Positions 18,364 through 27,007 of a DNA stretch of 64,000 bases are shown here, one piece after another. Position 1 is the first letter of the stretch. Each line of letters starts with the position of its first letter. The notes beneath the pieces were generated by a model. That model saw only the letters and a program-made list of their open reading frames with translations, was not told where the DNA came from and did no database searches. Location of the stretch: positions 62,384 through 126,383 of the forward strand of contig NZ_CDBJ01000068.1 in NCBI RefSeq assembly GCF_000820045.1. Reading direction: 5' to 3'. The stretch comes from Aeromonas rivuli. Lineage in GTDB: Bacteria; Pseudomonadota; Gammaproteobacteria; Enterobacterales; Aeromonadaceae. Made by a program: the position numbers and the translations under genes.

Positions 18364-19380
18364 ATGACATTTTTCGAGCGCGTCGAGATCCGGGCATTGA
18401 GTGAACGTCTGCTGGCGTTGGCGGCGGGGCAGGGGGTTTTGCTCACCAGCCGTGCGGGTCGCGAGCTGGAGGAGATGTTGAGAAGTGTTTGTGGGGTACA
18501 GCCGATAGGGCGGGGTGCGCGGCGTCAGTTGACCGAGCGGGGGCGTGAATTCTTGATAGAAAAGCTCGCGCAAACAGCAGACGAGTCGCCCTGGTCGGGT
18601 GAGGCGGTATTGGCGGCGTTAGGGGGGCAGTTACCCGCGAGTATTAACAGTGCGACCCTGAGTGGGCTCTGGTTGCAAGATTGTAAAGCCATCTTGTCTC
18701 CTGCCCACTTGGCGCGGGCTGAGGCGCTGGGGGTGAGGGTATTCAATGATGAAGTGATCCGGCTTCGCAGTGCTTCATCGCTATCTCTGTTATGGAAAGA
18801 TGGCAGCCGTTATTGCGCAGATGAAAGCCTGAATATGTTGGGTGAGATTGCCTTACCAGAGCGCGCCTTGGCCAGGTTGCAAGGCGTCGAGTGGCAAGGT
18901 AAGCAGATTATCACGGTGGAGAACAAAGGTGCCTTTGTGGATTACCCCCTGCAACAGGGGGAGTTGCTGCTCTATGTGCCGGGTCGCAATACGGTGTTGG
19001 CCAAACAAGTGATCCCTTTACTGCCTGCTGCTATTGCCTGGGCTCACTTTGGCGATCTGGATCAGCGTGGCGTGGATATTGCCAGCGGGCTGGCCGTCGC
19101 CATGAACAGGCCTCTAGCACTCTGGTTGCCAGAGGATCTCATGGAATATGCATGCCGCTACGCTCGCCCCTTGATCCGCCAGTTGGAAGGGCAGAAAAGC
19201 AGCAGAGGGAAGATCCCCTGGCGACTCGCTAGCGTTCAGTCGAGTGGGATGTTGATAGAAGCCTTGACTCATCTGATAACCCATAAAGCATGGCTGGAAC
19301 AGGAAGTCCTGGTGTCGGCCAGACGTTGGACGTCATGGTCTCTTCGTGAAACCCCGATGTCATTACACGGTAAAAACTGA
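18364..19380 (+). CDS. Orphan JetD/DUF2220-like TOPRIM protein
   Basis: A 338-residue protein with a C-terminal TOPRIM-like region of the DUF2220/JetD/MksG type: the acidic residue E186 in ITVENKGAF and the D-x-D pair D231, D233 in HFGDLDQRGVDIA. In Wadjet (JetABCD) and MksBEFG this fold is the nuclease subunit that works with a MukBEF-like complex. The N-terminal 80 residues are helical and basic. No jetABC genes adjoin it; the chromosomal mukFEB lie 4.6 kb upstream. The start has GAGGGGAAA upstream. Base composition is lower in GC than neighbours (26 of 60 bases in 18781-18840), suggesting transfer. No terminator was seen after it. Confidence 0.7.
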   Translation: MTFFERVEIRALSERLLALAAGQGVLLTSRAGRELEEMLRSVCGVQPIGRGARRQLTERGREFLIEKLAQTADESPWSGEAVLAALGGQLPASINSATLSGLWLQDCKAILSPAHLARAEALGVRVFNDEVIRLRSASSLSLLWKDGSRYCADESLNMLGEIALPERALARLQGVEWQGKQIITVENKGAFVDYPLQQGELLLYVPGRNTVLAKQVIPLLPAAIAWAHFGDLDQRGVDIASGLAVAMNRPLALWLPEDLMEYACRYARPLIRQLEGQKSSRGKIPWRLASVQSSGMLIEALTHLITHKAWLEQEVLVSARRWTSWSLRETPMSLHGKN

Positions 19381-19537
19381 CTTCTTCCGGGGCATCCATT
19401 ACCGCGACTTTTCAAAGGCGTCGCCACGGAAATGGCTCCAGTGATCGACGTCTTGGGAAATACCCAGAGACATGTTCTGTGGTGGTTGCCGGGTTCAGGC
19501 TGGGACTAGGTAAGGACCAGAGAGGATGGACACAACC

Positions 19538-20173
19538 TCAAGGCCGCCCGCTCAGCAAGATGGCGCCACCGAGTGTGATAAAGATCCCACCGGTAAGGCG
19601 GGTAAAGAGTCGTTGACTGCGGGCCGGGTTGAAATAGCGACCGGCCCGTCTGGCCAGGGCGACATAGCTCAGATGCACCAGGCTGACGATGAGGCAGATG
19701 GTCAGATACATGACAGAAAACTGCAGCGGCAGCGGGCTCTGATGGTCGAGGAACTGGGGCAGCAGAGCACAGAGGAAAATAATGGTCTTGGGGTTGCTGG
19801 CAGAGACCAGAAAGGCCTCACGCCACAGGGAAAAGTGCTGTCTGGGTCTGCTCGCCGAGCCGGTCAGCACCACACCCTGTTGAGTCGAGCCGGCGGCCCG
19901 CAGCGCCTTGTAACCGAGATAGATGAGGTAGCCGCCACCCGCCAGCTTGAGGGCGAGGAACAGAGGAGGCAGGGTCTGCAACAGGGCGCCAACGCCCATG
20001 GCGACCAGCAAGATAAGGATGGCCTGACAGAGCAGATTCGCGCTGATGGTGAGCAGCGCCGCGCGCCAACCGAGTTGCAGGCCATTTTTGACGACCAGCA
20101 AGACATTGGGGCCCGGGGTCAGCGTTGCCAGCAGATAGGCAAGCAGGAACAACATCCATATGTCCAGGTTCAT
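19538..20173 (-). CDS. LysE/RhtB-family exporter
   Basis: A 211-residue inner-membrane protein with about six hydrophobic segments, starting MNLDIWMLFLLAYLLATLTPGPN. The TPGPN motif at the end of the first segment and LGYKALRA identify the LysE/RhtB amino-acid and homoserine-lactone exporter family; ASNPKTIIFLCALLPQFL is also characteristic. The substrate is unknown. The start at 20173 has AAGGG upstream; a longer frame from 20290 was rejected. Confidence 0.92.
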   Translation of the reverse strand: MNLDIWMLFLLAYLLATLTPGPNVLLVVKNGLQLGWRAALLTISANLLCQAILILLVAMGVGALLQTLPPLFLALKLAGGGYLIYLGYKALRAAGSTQQGVVLTGSASRPRQHFSLWREAFLVSASNPKTIIFLCALLPQFLDHQSPLPLQFSVMYLTICLIVSLVHLSYVALARRAGRYFNPARSQRLFTRLTGGIFITLGGAILLSGRP

Positions 20174-20360
20174 ATTTATCCCTTGTAAAAAACGCATCAT
20201 GCCTCTGTGCCAAGGGGATAGTCCAGCAAGATAGGTGGCGGCTCGACCCGGGCCGCACCTGGGCACTTCCAACTCTCGTCTGCCACACAAATATGGTCTG
20301 GCACCTGGCCTTGGGGCGGGGTGATGCGAGCTGAGGTCCTGGCGATGAAACGCCGAATAG

Positions 20361-20386
20361 AAAAAACCGCCCTCAGGCGGTTTTTC
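20361..20386 (-). terminator. Terminator of the 35-residue protein gene
   Basis: ACCGCC and GGCGGT form a stem with a 4-base loop, flanked by six A and five T residues, so it works in either direction. It lies 14 bases beyond the stop of the minus-strand small gene. Confidence 0.75.
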
Positions 20387-20399
20387 ATCATGGCAGCCC

Positions 20400-20507
20400 T
20401 TATTTCAGGGCTTTCTTCAGCTTCTTGATCTTGCCTTCGTGCTTGGCGATCTTGGCCTGACGAGCTTCAATTTTCTTCTTGATGTCTTTCTTGGATGCCT
20501 TAGCCAT
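20400..20507 (-). CDS. Lysine-rich 35-residue protein, unknown
   Basis: A 36-codon gene with start at 20507 and stop at 20400. The peptide begins MAKASKKDIKKKIEARQ and has 14 lysines in 35 residues; heptad spacing of I, A and L suggests one amphipathic helix or coiled coil. GGAAGA lies 7 bases before the ATG and a good terminator follows, so it appears to be a real monocistronic gene. The positive charge hints at nucleic acid or ribosome contact; that is inference. I do not recognise a family. Confidence 0.7.
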   Translation of the reverse strand: MAKASKKDIKKKIEARQAKIAKHEGKIKKLKKALK

Positions 20508-20582
20508 ATTTCATTCTTCCTTAATGTCGGCACAGGGTGCCCTGGGTTGTCTCTCCATCGACGGCTTGACTGATGATGAGGG

Positions 20583-20765
20583 TTAATTATCGTCTTGCTG
20601 TGAGCGAATATATTGCCGAATGAAGCGGCGGATCTCTCGGGAGGCCGAGCTGTCTTGCTGCTCACAAAGGTCGATAAATTGATCCCGCTCCTCGCCCGAG
20701 AGGCGGATGATTAATTGGGCGTCCTTCTTGGGCTTGCTGGCCCGCTTGCGTGGCACCTGTTCCAT
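20583..20765 (-). CDS. Ribbon-helix-helix DNA-binding protein
   Basis: A 60-residue protein, MEQVPRKRASKPKKDAQLIIRL..., with the pattern of an Arc/CopG ribbon-helix-helix: a basic N-terminal arm, the strand AQLIIRLSG, then helices around DQFIDLCEQQ and SASREIRRFIRQYI. Such proteins dimerise and repress their own promoters or act as antitoxins; no toxin gene adjoins it. The start at 20765 is preferred because a promoter and palindrome lie just upstream. Confidence 0.7.
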   Translation of the reverse strand: MEQVPRKRASKPKKDAQLIIRLSGEERDQFIDLCEQQDSSASREIRRFIRQYIRSQQDDN

Positions 20766-20784
20766 CTGGTTTCTCGCGTATCGC

Positions 20785-20824
20785 CAATGTATATACACTG
20801 TAGTGCAAATATCCGCCACGTCAA
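20785..20824 (-). promoter_or_regulatory. Promoter and palindromic operator of the RHH gene
   Basis: On the minus strand TTGACG (20819-20824) and TACAGT (20797-20802) are 16 bp apart and form a reasonable promoter. Overlapping the -10 region and the expected start of transcription is an imperfect 16-bp palindrome at 20785-20800 with the perfect core TGTATATACA. The layout fits autorepression by the RHH protein. Confidence 0.5.
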
Positions 20825-20925
20825 GCTTGAACTATGTGCCAAGTGACGCTGGCTTTCCGAAGATGTGGATGCTGTGTCGCGAACCGCTATGGCGCTGGCC
20901 ACTCATCCTCGCTGAGGAGGACAAT

Positions 20926-20949
20926 AAAAAAGCGCCCGGAGGGCGCTGC
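20926..20949 (-). terminator. Terminator of the PhnA-like gene
   Basis: AGCGCCC and GGGCGCT flank a 3-base loop (20931-20947); on the minus strand the stem is followed by six T residues. It lies about 30 bases after the stop at 20977. Confidence 0.8.
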
Positions 20950-20976
20950 TTATTTTCAGTGTAACAGTATGGTTTA

Positions 20977-21555
20977 TCAGGCTTTCTTCAGGTAGGCGGC
21001 GACCAGTACTATCTGCACGCCATTGACCTTGCCTTCGATATGCAGGGGATTGTTGGTCAGGCGTATGCCCTTGACCAGGGTGCCGCGTTTGGCGGTAAAG
21101 CCACCCCCCTTGACCTCCAGATCCTTGATCAGGGTGACGGCGTCACCCTCGACCAGCACGGCACCGTTGGAGTCGACGGTCGCGACGCTATCGTCATCTT
21201 CCGCGCTGATACCGGCTTCGGCCCAGCTCCTGGTCTCCTCTTCCATGTACATCATGTCGAGCAGGTCCTGGGCCCAAACTTCGCCCTGGCCAGCCAGATA
21301 CTTGAGTTGGCGCCATGCCAGTACCTGCACCGCCGGGACCTGGCTCCACATGCTGTCCCCCAAGCAGCGCCAATGGTTGACGACTGTGGTGTCAGGCTCT
21401 GCCAGCTGGCCAAGGCAGGTTGTACACAGGGCGGCACTGTGATCATCATCTTGGGTAGGAGAGTGAGGAACCTGATAGGCAGTCAGGGCCTGTTCGGCAC
21501 TGCACAGTTCACATTTGGCGCCAGCGCGCCCCTGCAAGATGGCATTGATGGTCAT
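20977..21555 (-). CDS. PhnA/YjdM-family zinc-ribbon protein, long form
   Basis: A 192-residue PhnA-family protein. Four cysteines C15, C18, C44 and C47 form the N-terminal zinc ribbon; the C-terminal PhnA domain holds VDSNGAVLVEGDAVTLIKDLEVKG and KRGTLVKGIRL. Despite the name, E. coli YjdM has no proven role in phosphonate use. The middle segment (about 60-125) makes this the long form. The start at 21555 (MTINAILQGRAGAKCELC) places the ribbon at the N-terminus as in homologues; 21630 would add 25 unconserved residues. Confidence 0.88.
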   Translation of the reverse strand: MTINAILQGRAGAKCELCSAEQALTAYQVPHSPTQDDDHSAALCTTCLGQLAEPDTTVVNHWRCLGDSMWSQVPAVQVLAWRQLKYLAGQGEVWAQDLLDMMYMEEETRSWAEAGISAEDDDSVATVDSNGAVLVEGDAVTLIKDLEVKGGGFTAKRGTLVKGIRLTNNPLHIEGKVNGVQIVLVAAYLKKA

Positions 21556-22320
21556 ATCAAGGAGTCCCGGATGATGAGAGGCCCGCTGGGCCTGATAAGT
21601 GATTCGAGGCGCGTCTTGGACGAGCGCCATAACAGGGGCCGTAATATAGCATAAATCCCCTCTATTTGTCAGGGGAAAGCGTCAGGGCCATGCAGCCGCC
21701 GGGGCCCTATATGGGGGGAGGGGATTGCAATTATCATTCAAGCTGGATAAGGCGCGATATGAATCATTATTTATCCCCCATGCAGGAGGATGACCTGCTG
21801 GTTTGTCCCTGCGTGCTGTCGACAATATATCCAGTGAAAATGGAGTCCCCTTTACCGGGTCATGGTGCGTCATGGTTTGACGGTTATTTTCCCGCATCAA
21901 ACGGAGGTGTGGAATACACATCGGCCCGCTTGTGCTGGCCATAAAAATAGCCAGCAGGTATCTTTCTAAGCACAAAGAAAATATGTATCTATCTGTTTTT
22001 ATTTAAATTTAAGTTCCACTTTCTATCCATGGACAGACGGCCATTGCCCAGCGTATCCATGGATACCGGCCTGTGCTCCCATGCTATCCATCACGCTTAT
22101 TCCTTAGGTTGTCGATTTATTCAACGTTATTTCAATCGGTCAGCGCCTGCGCTGTCACTGATGCGCAACAAAATCCTGTAATTGTTAACCAGCTCGCGGC
22201 ATGAAGGGAGCCAAACTGGCACATTAGCGCGGTATTTGGCTCAGCCAATACAGCTGAAATAAGGTGCTGCCCGCCTGGCGGGTCATTAACAAATTTACCA
22301 ATAAAAAGGAATACTGGCTT
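21556..22320. other. Long AT-richer intergenic region upstream of the nuclease gene
   Basis: 765 bases between divergent genes. The stretch around 21960-22020 is markedly AT-rich. No credible gene was found. It holds the spaced TATCCAT repeats described separately and an inverted repeat CAGCGC-CT-GCGCTG at 22141-22154. Confidence 0.5.
22024..22091 (+). repeat. Three TATCCAT repeats at 30-31 bp spacing
   Basis: TATCCAT occurs at 22024, 22054 and 22085. The first two are followed by GGA, giving TATCCATGGA. Spacing of about three helical turns would put all three on one face of the DNA. They lie 230-300 bp upstream of the nuclease start codon. Confidence 0.5.
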
Positions 22321-25300
22321 ATGTCTGGACGACATTCACTGATAGCGGCGGCCGTTGGCTTGGCCCTGTCAGGGCAAACCCATGCCCAATTGCTCATCAC
22401 CGAGTACCTGGAAGGAACCGGTAACAACAAGGCCATCGAGCTGAGCAACCTGGGTAGCACGGCGCTGAACCTCGCCGACTACCGCCTCGCCCTCTATGCC
22501 AATGGTCGCACCCTGGCCCAGGGCCCGACCAACAGCCTCACCCTGCAAGGGCAGCTTGCCCCGGGGGCGAGTCTGGTACTGGCCCACCCGAGCGCCAGTG
22601 CCGATATCCTCACCAAGGCCAACCAGACCAGTGGCAACCTCACCTTCAACGGTGACGACGGCCTGGTGCTCTATCGTGGTGATGAACTGGCCGACAGCCT
22701 GGGACAGATTGGGGTCGATCCCGGCAGCGCCTGGCAGTCGGGTTCGGTCAGCACCCTGGACATGACCCTGCGCCGCAAGGCCACGGTGAACCAGGGCCGT
22801 GTGGATGCCGGATCCCCCTTCGACCCCGCCCTGGAGTTCAGCGCCTTTGCCAAGGATGACGCCAGCGGCCTGGGTTGCAACGGCGAGTCGGCCTGCGACG
22901 ACAGCACACCCCCCAATGCCTTTATCTGCCCGGTCGATGGGTTGACCCCCATTCCGGCCATTCAGGGCAGTGGCGCCACCAGTCCGCTGGTGCCCGCCGG
23001 TCGCTTCGAATCCGATATCAGCTATGCCACCCGTGGCCGGGTGACCCAGGTGGTCAATGGCCTCTACAAAGGCTTCTTCATCCAGGAAATGCAAGGGGAT
23101 GGCGATGAGCGCACCTCGGATGGCCTCTTCGTCCATAGCACCCAGAGCAACCCCGCCATCAAGCCCGGGGTCGAGGTCTGTGTGCAGGGCAAGGTGGCCG
23201 AGTACTATAACCAGACCCAGATAGGTGCAACCGATCTGGTGGTGACCGATGCCAATGTCCAGCCGCCAGGGGCGGTGGATCTGCTGCCCGATGGGGGCGA
23301 ATCCCTGCAGGCACTGCTCGAGCGCCACGAAGGGATGCGGGTGCGGCTGGTGCCAGCCTCCAGCCTGGTGGTGACCCGTAACTTCAGCTTCGATTACGAC
23401 GGCAAACGCAACAACCTGGTGCTGGCCTATGGGGCGCCACTCATCAAGTCGACCCAGAAGTTCCCGGCCATGAGTCAGCAGGCGAGCGACTGGGCCGCGC
23501 GCAACCTTGCCAACCAGCTGGTGGTCGAGACCGATGCCAAGGCGCCGGATGGCGTGCTGCCCTGGTACCCGGGCTTCCATCCTGAGCAGGGTTATCTGCG
23601 CATCGGCGACAAGCTCAACAACCTCGAAGGGGCCATCGGTTACTCCTACAGCCAGTACCGTCTGGTGGCCGATAACCAGATTGGCAGTGCCGACGTGGAC
23701 CATGGCGGCTGGGACAGGAGTGACACCCCAGAACTTGCCATGACCGGCGATCTGCGCATTGCCAGCTTCAACGTGCTCAACTTCTTCACCAGTGTGGTGG
23801 GGGGCGATGCCAACCCGACCGGCAGCAACCGCGGCGCCCTGACGGTCCCTGAGTTCGAGTTGCAGCGCACCAAGATAGTCAGCGCCATCACCCGCCTCAA
23901 CGCCGATGTGGTGGGGTTGATGGAGATAGAGAACAACGGTTATGGCGAACACTCGGCCATCGCCAATCTGGTGGCGGCGCTCAATGGGGCCCTGCCCGAC
24001 GAGGCGGATCACTATGCCTGGGTAGCCTCTCCGGATGGCCAGCCTATCGGCACCGATGCCATCACCGTCGGTCTCATCTACAAACCGGCCAAGGTGCAAC
24101 TTGCCGGTGGCGCCGAACTTATCCCGCTGCCGGTACAAGTCGCCGAGACCCAGGACGCGGCGGGCAAGCCGGTGAGCATTCGCCAGGGCATGCGTGAATC
24201 CCTGCTGCAACGCTTCACCTCCCCCAAGGGGGATGTGCCGCTGACCCTGGTGGTCAACCACCTCAAGTCCAAGGGGTCGGCCTGCTTTGAGGATTATCCG
24301 GATTACGCCAGCGCCGATCCCCTCGATGGTCAGGGCCACTGCAATGCCCTGCGGGTCTCCGCCGCCAAGGTGCTCGGCGAGCAGCTGGCCACTGAGACGG
24401 GGGATCTGTTGCTGCTCGGCGACCTGAACGCCTATGGGCTGGAAGATCCCATCCGGGTGCTGACCGATTATGATCCGGCTGCACAAGCGCGCCAGATCCT
24501 GAGCGCCTCCTTCACCACCCTGGCGGGGCAGCCTTATGAAGAGCAGGGCGGCGCCCTTGGCAAGGGGGCGGGGCTTGTCAACCTCAATACCCAGTTCCAC
24601 GGCACCGACACTTACTCCTACAGCTACGAAGGGGAGCTGGGCAATCTGGATCACGCCCTGGCCAATCCCTCCCTGGCCAGCAAGGTGGTGGGCATAGAGG
24701 ATTGGCACATCAACTCGGCGGAGAGCAACTTCTTCGAGTACGGGGTCAAGTACAGCGGCCAGTTGGCCAAGTCGGAAGGTCCCTTCAGTGCCTCGGATCA
24801 CGATCCTGTGCTGATTGCCATCGACTATCCCGAGCCGCCTGCCGGGGTCATTGCCCTCGACAGCGCCGTGGCCCAGGTGGAGGAGGGTCAGACCCTGACC
24901 CTGACCGTGAGCCGCAAGGATGGCAGCCATGGGGCGGCCAGCGTCGACTACCGTCTGGTGTTTGGCAGCGCAGGGGCCGCCGATGTGGCCCCGGTTTCCG
25001 GCACCCTCAACTGGTTAGCGGGTGACGCACAGAGCAAGAGCATCAGCATTCCGGTCTTTAGCGATGGCCTGCACGAAGGGGACGAGCAGTTCACCCTGAT
25101 GTTGCAAGATGCCAGCGGCGCCACCCTGGGTGAGCAGAGCCAGACCCTGGTCACCATCAAGGACAAGGCAATGGCGGCCACCATCGCCATGGCACAAGGG
25201 GAGATGCGAGTCAGCGAGGGGCAGTGGTTTGCCGAGATCCCGCTGGTACGCAGCGGCGACCTGAGCCAGCCTGCCCGGGCCCAGCTTGCCTTCCAGGGCC

Positions 25301-25542
25301 AGAGTGCTTATTGGGGTCTGGACTTCCTGCCCTGGCTCAGTCCTTCCGTGAGCTGGGCGGCGGGCGAGGGCGGCAGCAAATCGGTCAAGGTGCTGATCCT
25401 TGATGACTGGTTTGTCGAGGGGACTGAACAGTTCACCGCCACCCTGCGTCAGGTGCGCGGCGCCGTGGCGGGAGAGCAACGCCAGACCCGAGTACAGATA
25501 GCAGACAACGACAAACCCTGGTGGCCCTTCGGCCGCAAGTAA
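22321..25542 (+). CDS. ExeM/NucH-type extracellular endonuclease
   Basis: A 1073-residue secreted nuclease. A signal peptide ends near A22 (GQTHA before QLLITEYLEG). A lamin-tail domain covers about 23-175, an OB-fold ExeM-type domain about 215-335, and an endonuclease/exonuclease/phosphatase domain about 478-830 with LRIASFNVLNFF, VVGLMEIENN, LLLGDLNAYG and SASDHDPV. Two Calx-beta-like repeats follow (VEEGQTLTLTVSRKDG; VSEGQWFAEIPLVRSGD). No GlyGly-CTERM or LPxTG sorting tail is visible, so free export, probably by type II secretion, is likely. In Shewanella ExeM digests extracellular DNA in biofilms. AAGGA precedes the ATG at 22321. Confidence 0.9.
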   Translation: MSGRHSLIAAAVGLALSGQTHAQLLITEYLEGTGNNKAIELSNLGSTALNLADYRLALYANGRTLAQGPTNSLTLQGQLAPGASLVLAHPSASADILTKANQTSGNLTFNGDDGLVLYRGDELADSLGQIGVDPGSAWQSGSVSTLDMTLRRKATVNQGRVDAGSPFDPALEFSAFAKDDASGLGCNGESACDDSTPPNAFICPVDGLTPIPAIQGSGATSPLVPAGRFESDISYATRGRVTQVVNGLYKGFFIQEMQGDGDERTSDGLFVHSTQSNPAIKPGVEVCVQGKVAEYYNQTQIGATDLVVTDANVQPPGAVDLLPDGGESLQALLERHEGMRVRLVPASSLVVTRNFSFDYDGKRNNLVLAYGAPLIKSTQKFPAMSQQASDWAARNLANQLVVETDAKAPDGVLPWYPGFHPEQGYLRIGDKLNNLEGAIGYSYSQYRLVADNQIGSADVDHGGWDRSDTPELAMTGDLRIASFNVLNFFTSVVGGDANPTGSNRGALTVPEFELQRTKIVSAITRLNADVVGLMEIENNGYGEHSAIANLVAALNGALPDEADHYAWVASPDGQPIGTDAITVGLIYKPAKVQLAGGAELIPLPVQVAETQDAAGKPVSIRQGMRESLLQRFTSPKGDVPLTLVVNHLKSKGSACFEDYPDYASADPLDGQGHCNALRVSAAKVLGEQLATETGDLLLLGDLNAYGLEDPIRVLTDYDPAAQARQILSASFTTLAGQPYEEQGGALGKGAGLVNLNTQFHGTDTYSYSYEGELGNLDHALANPSLASKVVGIEDWHINSAESNFFEYGVKYSGQLAKSEGPFSASDHDPVLIAIDYPEPPAGVIALDSAVAQVEEGQTLTLTVSRKDGSHGAASVDYRLVFGSAGAADVAPVSGTLNWLAGDAQSKSISIPVFSDGLHEGDEQFTLMLQDASGATLGEQSQTLVTIKDKAMAATIAMAQGEMRVSEGQWFAEIPLVRSGDLSQPARAQLAFQGQSAYWGLDFLPWLSPSVSWAAGEGGSKSVKVLILDDWFVEGTEQFTATLRQVRGAVAGEQRQTRVQIADNDKPWWPFGRK

Positions 25543-25559
25543 GTGGATGAGGGTGTGAC

Positions 25560-25590
25560 AACGGGAGCCATAGTGGCTCCCGTTTTTTAT
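25560..25590 (+). terminator. Terminator of the nuclease gene
   Basis: ACGGGAGCC and GGCTCCCGT form a 9-bp stem 18 bases after the stop codon, followed by TTTTTTAT. Confidence 0.85.
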
Positions 25591-25623
25591 GGGCTTTCTG
25601 TTGGGCCTGAGCTGGCGTTGCGC

Positions 25624-26160
25624 TTAGCTCTGGCTGTCGATGACCAGCTTGCCATCCTTGACCGGAATGGTTTTGCCCGGCTCGCGATCCATGCGGATCA
25701 CCCCTTCCTGACCGGCCAGCTTGTAGCTGACGTCATAGCCCAGGGTGCGGGTGCTGCTATCTTGCACCGTCTTGCAGCGCTGCTCGGTGGTGGTGTAGGT
25801 ATCATTGTTTTGCATGTTGCCTTGCACCTGATTACCGGCGTAGCCGCCCGCCGCCGCCCCGGCGACCGTGGCCACCGTCTTGCCGCTGCCACCGCCAAAC
25901 TGATGACCCAGTACGCCGCCGAGGGCGCCACCGACCACGGTGCCGAGGATCTTGTGCTGATCCTGTACCGCTTTGCGGTGGGTCACTGTGACGTTGCGAC
26001 ACTCCTGACGTGGGGTCTTGATGGTCTCGGTGACCGGCTTGCTGGCCAGTACTTCGGCGAACTGGGGCTTGGACTCAAACAGTGAGCCGCTTGCCACCGC
26101 CGAGAGGGTCACTGCCGAGGCTATACCGATGCCGAGACCGGCTAACAGGGACTTGTTCAT
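25624..26160 (-). CDS. Glycine-zipper 2TM (SlyB-like) envelope protein
   Basis: A 178-residue protein with an N-terminal hydrophobic segment (LLAGLGIGIASAVTLSAVASG) that could be a signal peptide or anchor. The glycine-zipper region GTVVGGALGGVLGHQFGGG...VAGAAAGGYAGNQVQ is at about 73-113, the pattern of Rickettsia 17-kDa/SlyB-type outer-membrane proteins. The C-terminal part (TTTEQRCKTV, YDVSYKLAGQEGVIRMDREPG) matches the domain found in UmoD-like and YcfJ-like proteins. Two cysteines (QECRNV, QRCKTV) may pair. There is no lipobox. Function is probably envelope integrity. Confidence 0.85.
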   Translation of the reverse strand: MNKSLLAGLGIGIASAVTLSAVASGSLFESKPQFAEVLASKPVTETIKTPRQECRNVTVTHRKAVQDQHKILGTVVGGALGGVLGHQFGGGSGKTVATVAGAAAGGYAGNQVQGNMQNNDTYTTTEQRCKTVQDSSTRTLGYDVSYKLAGQEGVIRMDREPGKTIPVKDGKLVIDSQS

Positions 26161-26546
26161 CTCTCTCTCCTTACTATCCGTTGCTGCCTATGGTGAGGCT
26201 TGCCGCTATCTTGGCAGTTTACGCAATAGTCTCAAGGCAAAGCCCCCCCGATTGCGACAAGGATTGACTGCGCCAAAAACCGCCGCCTGCAAAGGGTGTC
26301 TGTAAATCGCGACAAGCCAGGCCCGGATAGCTGCATCATCCGGCGGAGTAGACCGGTGGCGGGTGATGAAAGAGGGAGAGGTGACGAGCCGGTATCGCTA
26401 CCTCGACCGGCCAGGGTTGAGACGCCAGATGGTTTATCTATGTGCAGAGGCAAGGATGAGGCGGCCAACGCGGGGGGAGAGTGCCTGCGGATAGTATCAA
26501 GAGAGCGATGAACGGGGCCCTGTCGCCATGGCCCCGGCAAGCTGGT
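26161..26546. other. Intergenic region without recognised features
   Basis: 386 bases between two minus-strand genes. A 102-codon frame on the minus strand has no ribosome binding site or family resemblance. No repeat or terminator was seen. Confidence 0.4.
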
Positions 26547-26846
26547 TCAGCGGGGCGACTTGGTGCCCTTGACCCGCTTGTTCAGCGCCTCCCACAGGCC
26601 GGTGATGAAGTAGTAGAGTCCTCCCGCTTCGGTCGCCTTGGTGTACTCCTCCAGAGGTTCCAGCATGCCGCTTCGGAATTTTTCGAGGGCCTCCTGGTCA
26701 CTGTCTGCCTGTATGTAATCCCCCACCACCTCGAACCCCTGGGCCAGCAGCTGTTCCTTCTCCGGCAAAAAGGACGGCGATGACATCAGCAAGAAGGTGA
26801 CACTGGCGGGATCCTGACCCTGACGGAAGAACTGGTATTTGCTCAT
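26547..26846 (-). CDS. Small conserved-looking protein, paralogue A
   Basis: A 99-residue soluble protein starting MSKYQFFRQGQDPASVTFLL. It shares the N-terminal half with the next gene upstream at 27008-27298: both have KYQ-F, a run of hydrophobics, EK-x2-LLAQGFEV, then GD/GE. The C-terminal half (FRSGMLEPLEEYTKATEAGG LYYFITGLWEALNKR in two parts) looks helical. The family is not recognised; no catalytic motif is visible. Similarity to a neighbour supports that it is translated. Confidence 0.75.
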   Translation of the reverse strand: MSKYQFFRQGQDPASVTFLLMSSPSFLPEKEQLLAQGFEVVGDYIQADSDQEALEKFRSGMLEPLEEYTKATEAGGLYYFITGLWEALNKRVKGTKSPR

Positions 26847-27007
26847 ACAACCTCTGGATATGGATAGCCAGGCGATATTATCCCCGCTGGGAGCCAGCCT
26901 TGGCAGGCCCCATCTGTGGCGTCAAACGGAGTCAGCTGTTCAGGTTGACTTCAGGCTGCGGGTGAATGGTTGCGGGGTTGTGTTGCCCTGCGCCAAGGCG
27001 CGCGCAC

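Noticed and set aside
20785-20800. The palindrome before the RHH gene as a LexA box
   Set aside because: It lacks the CTG-N10-CAG arms; the core TGTATATACA alone is not enough.
22369-24930. An 853-codon minus-strand frame opposite the nuclease gene
   Set aside because: Composition (G, H, Q, A) is typical of antisense shadows and the plus-strand nuclease shows full domain structure.
26232-26540. A 102-codon minus-strand frame between the glycine-zipper gene and the first small paralogue
   Set aside because: No ribosome binding site, unusual composition, no recognisable motif.
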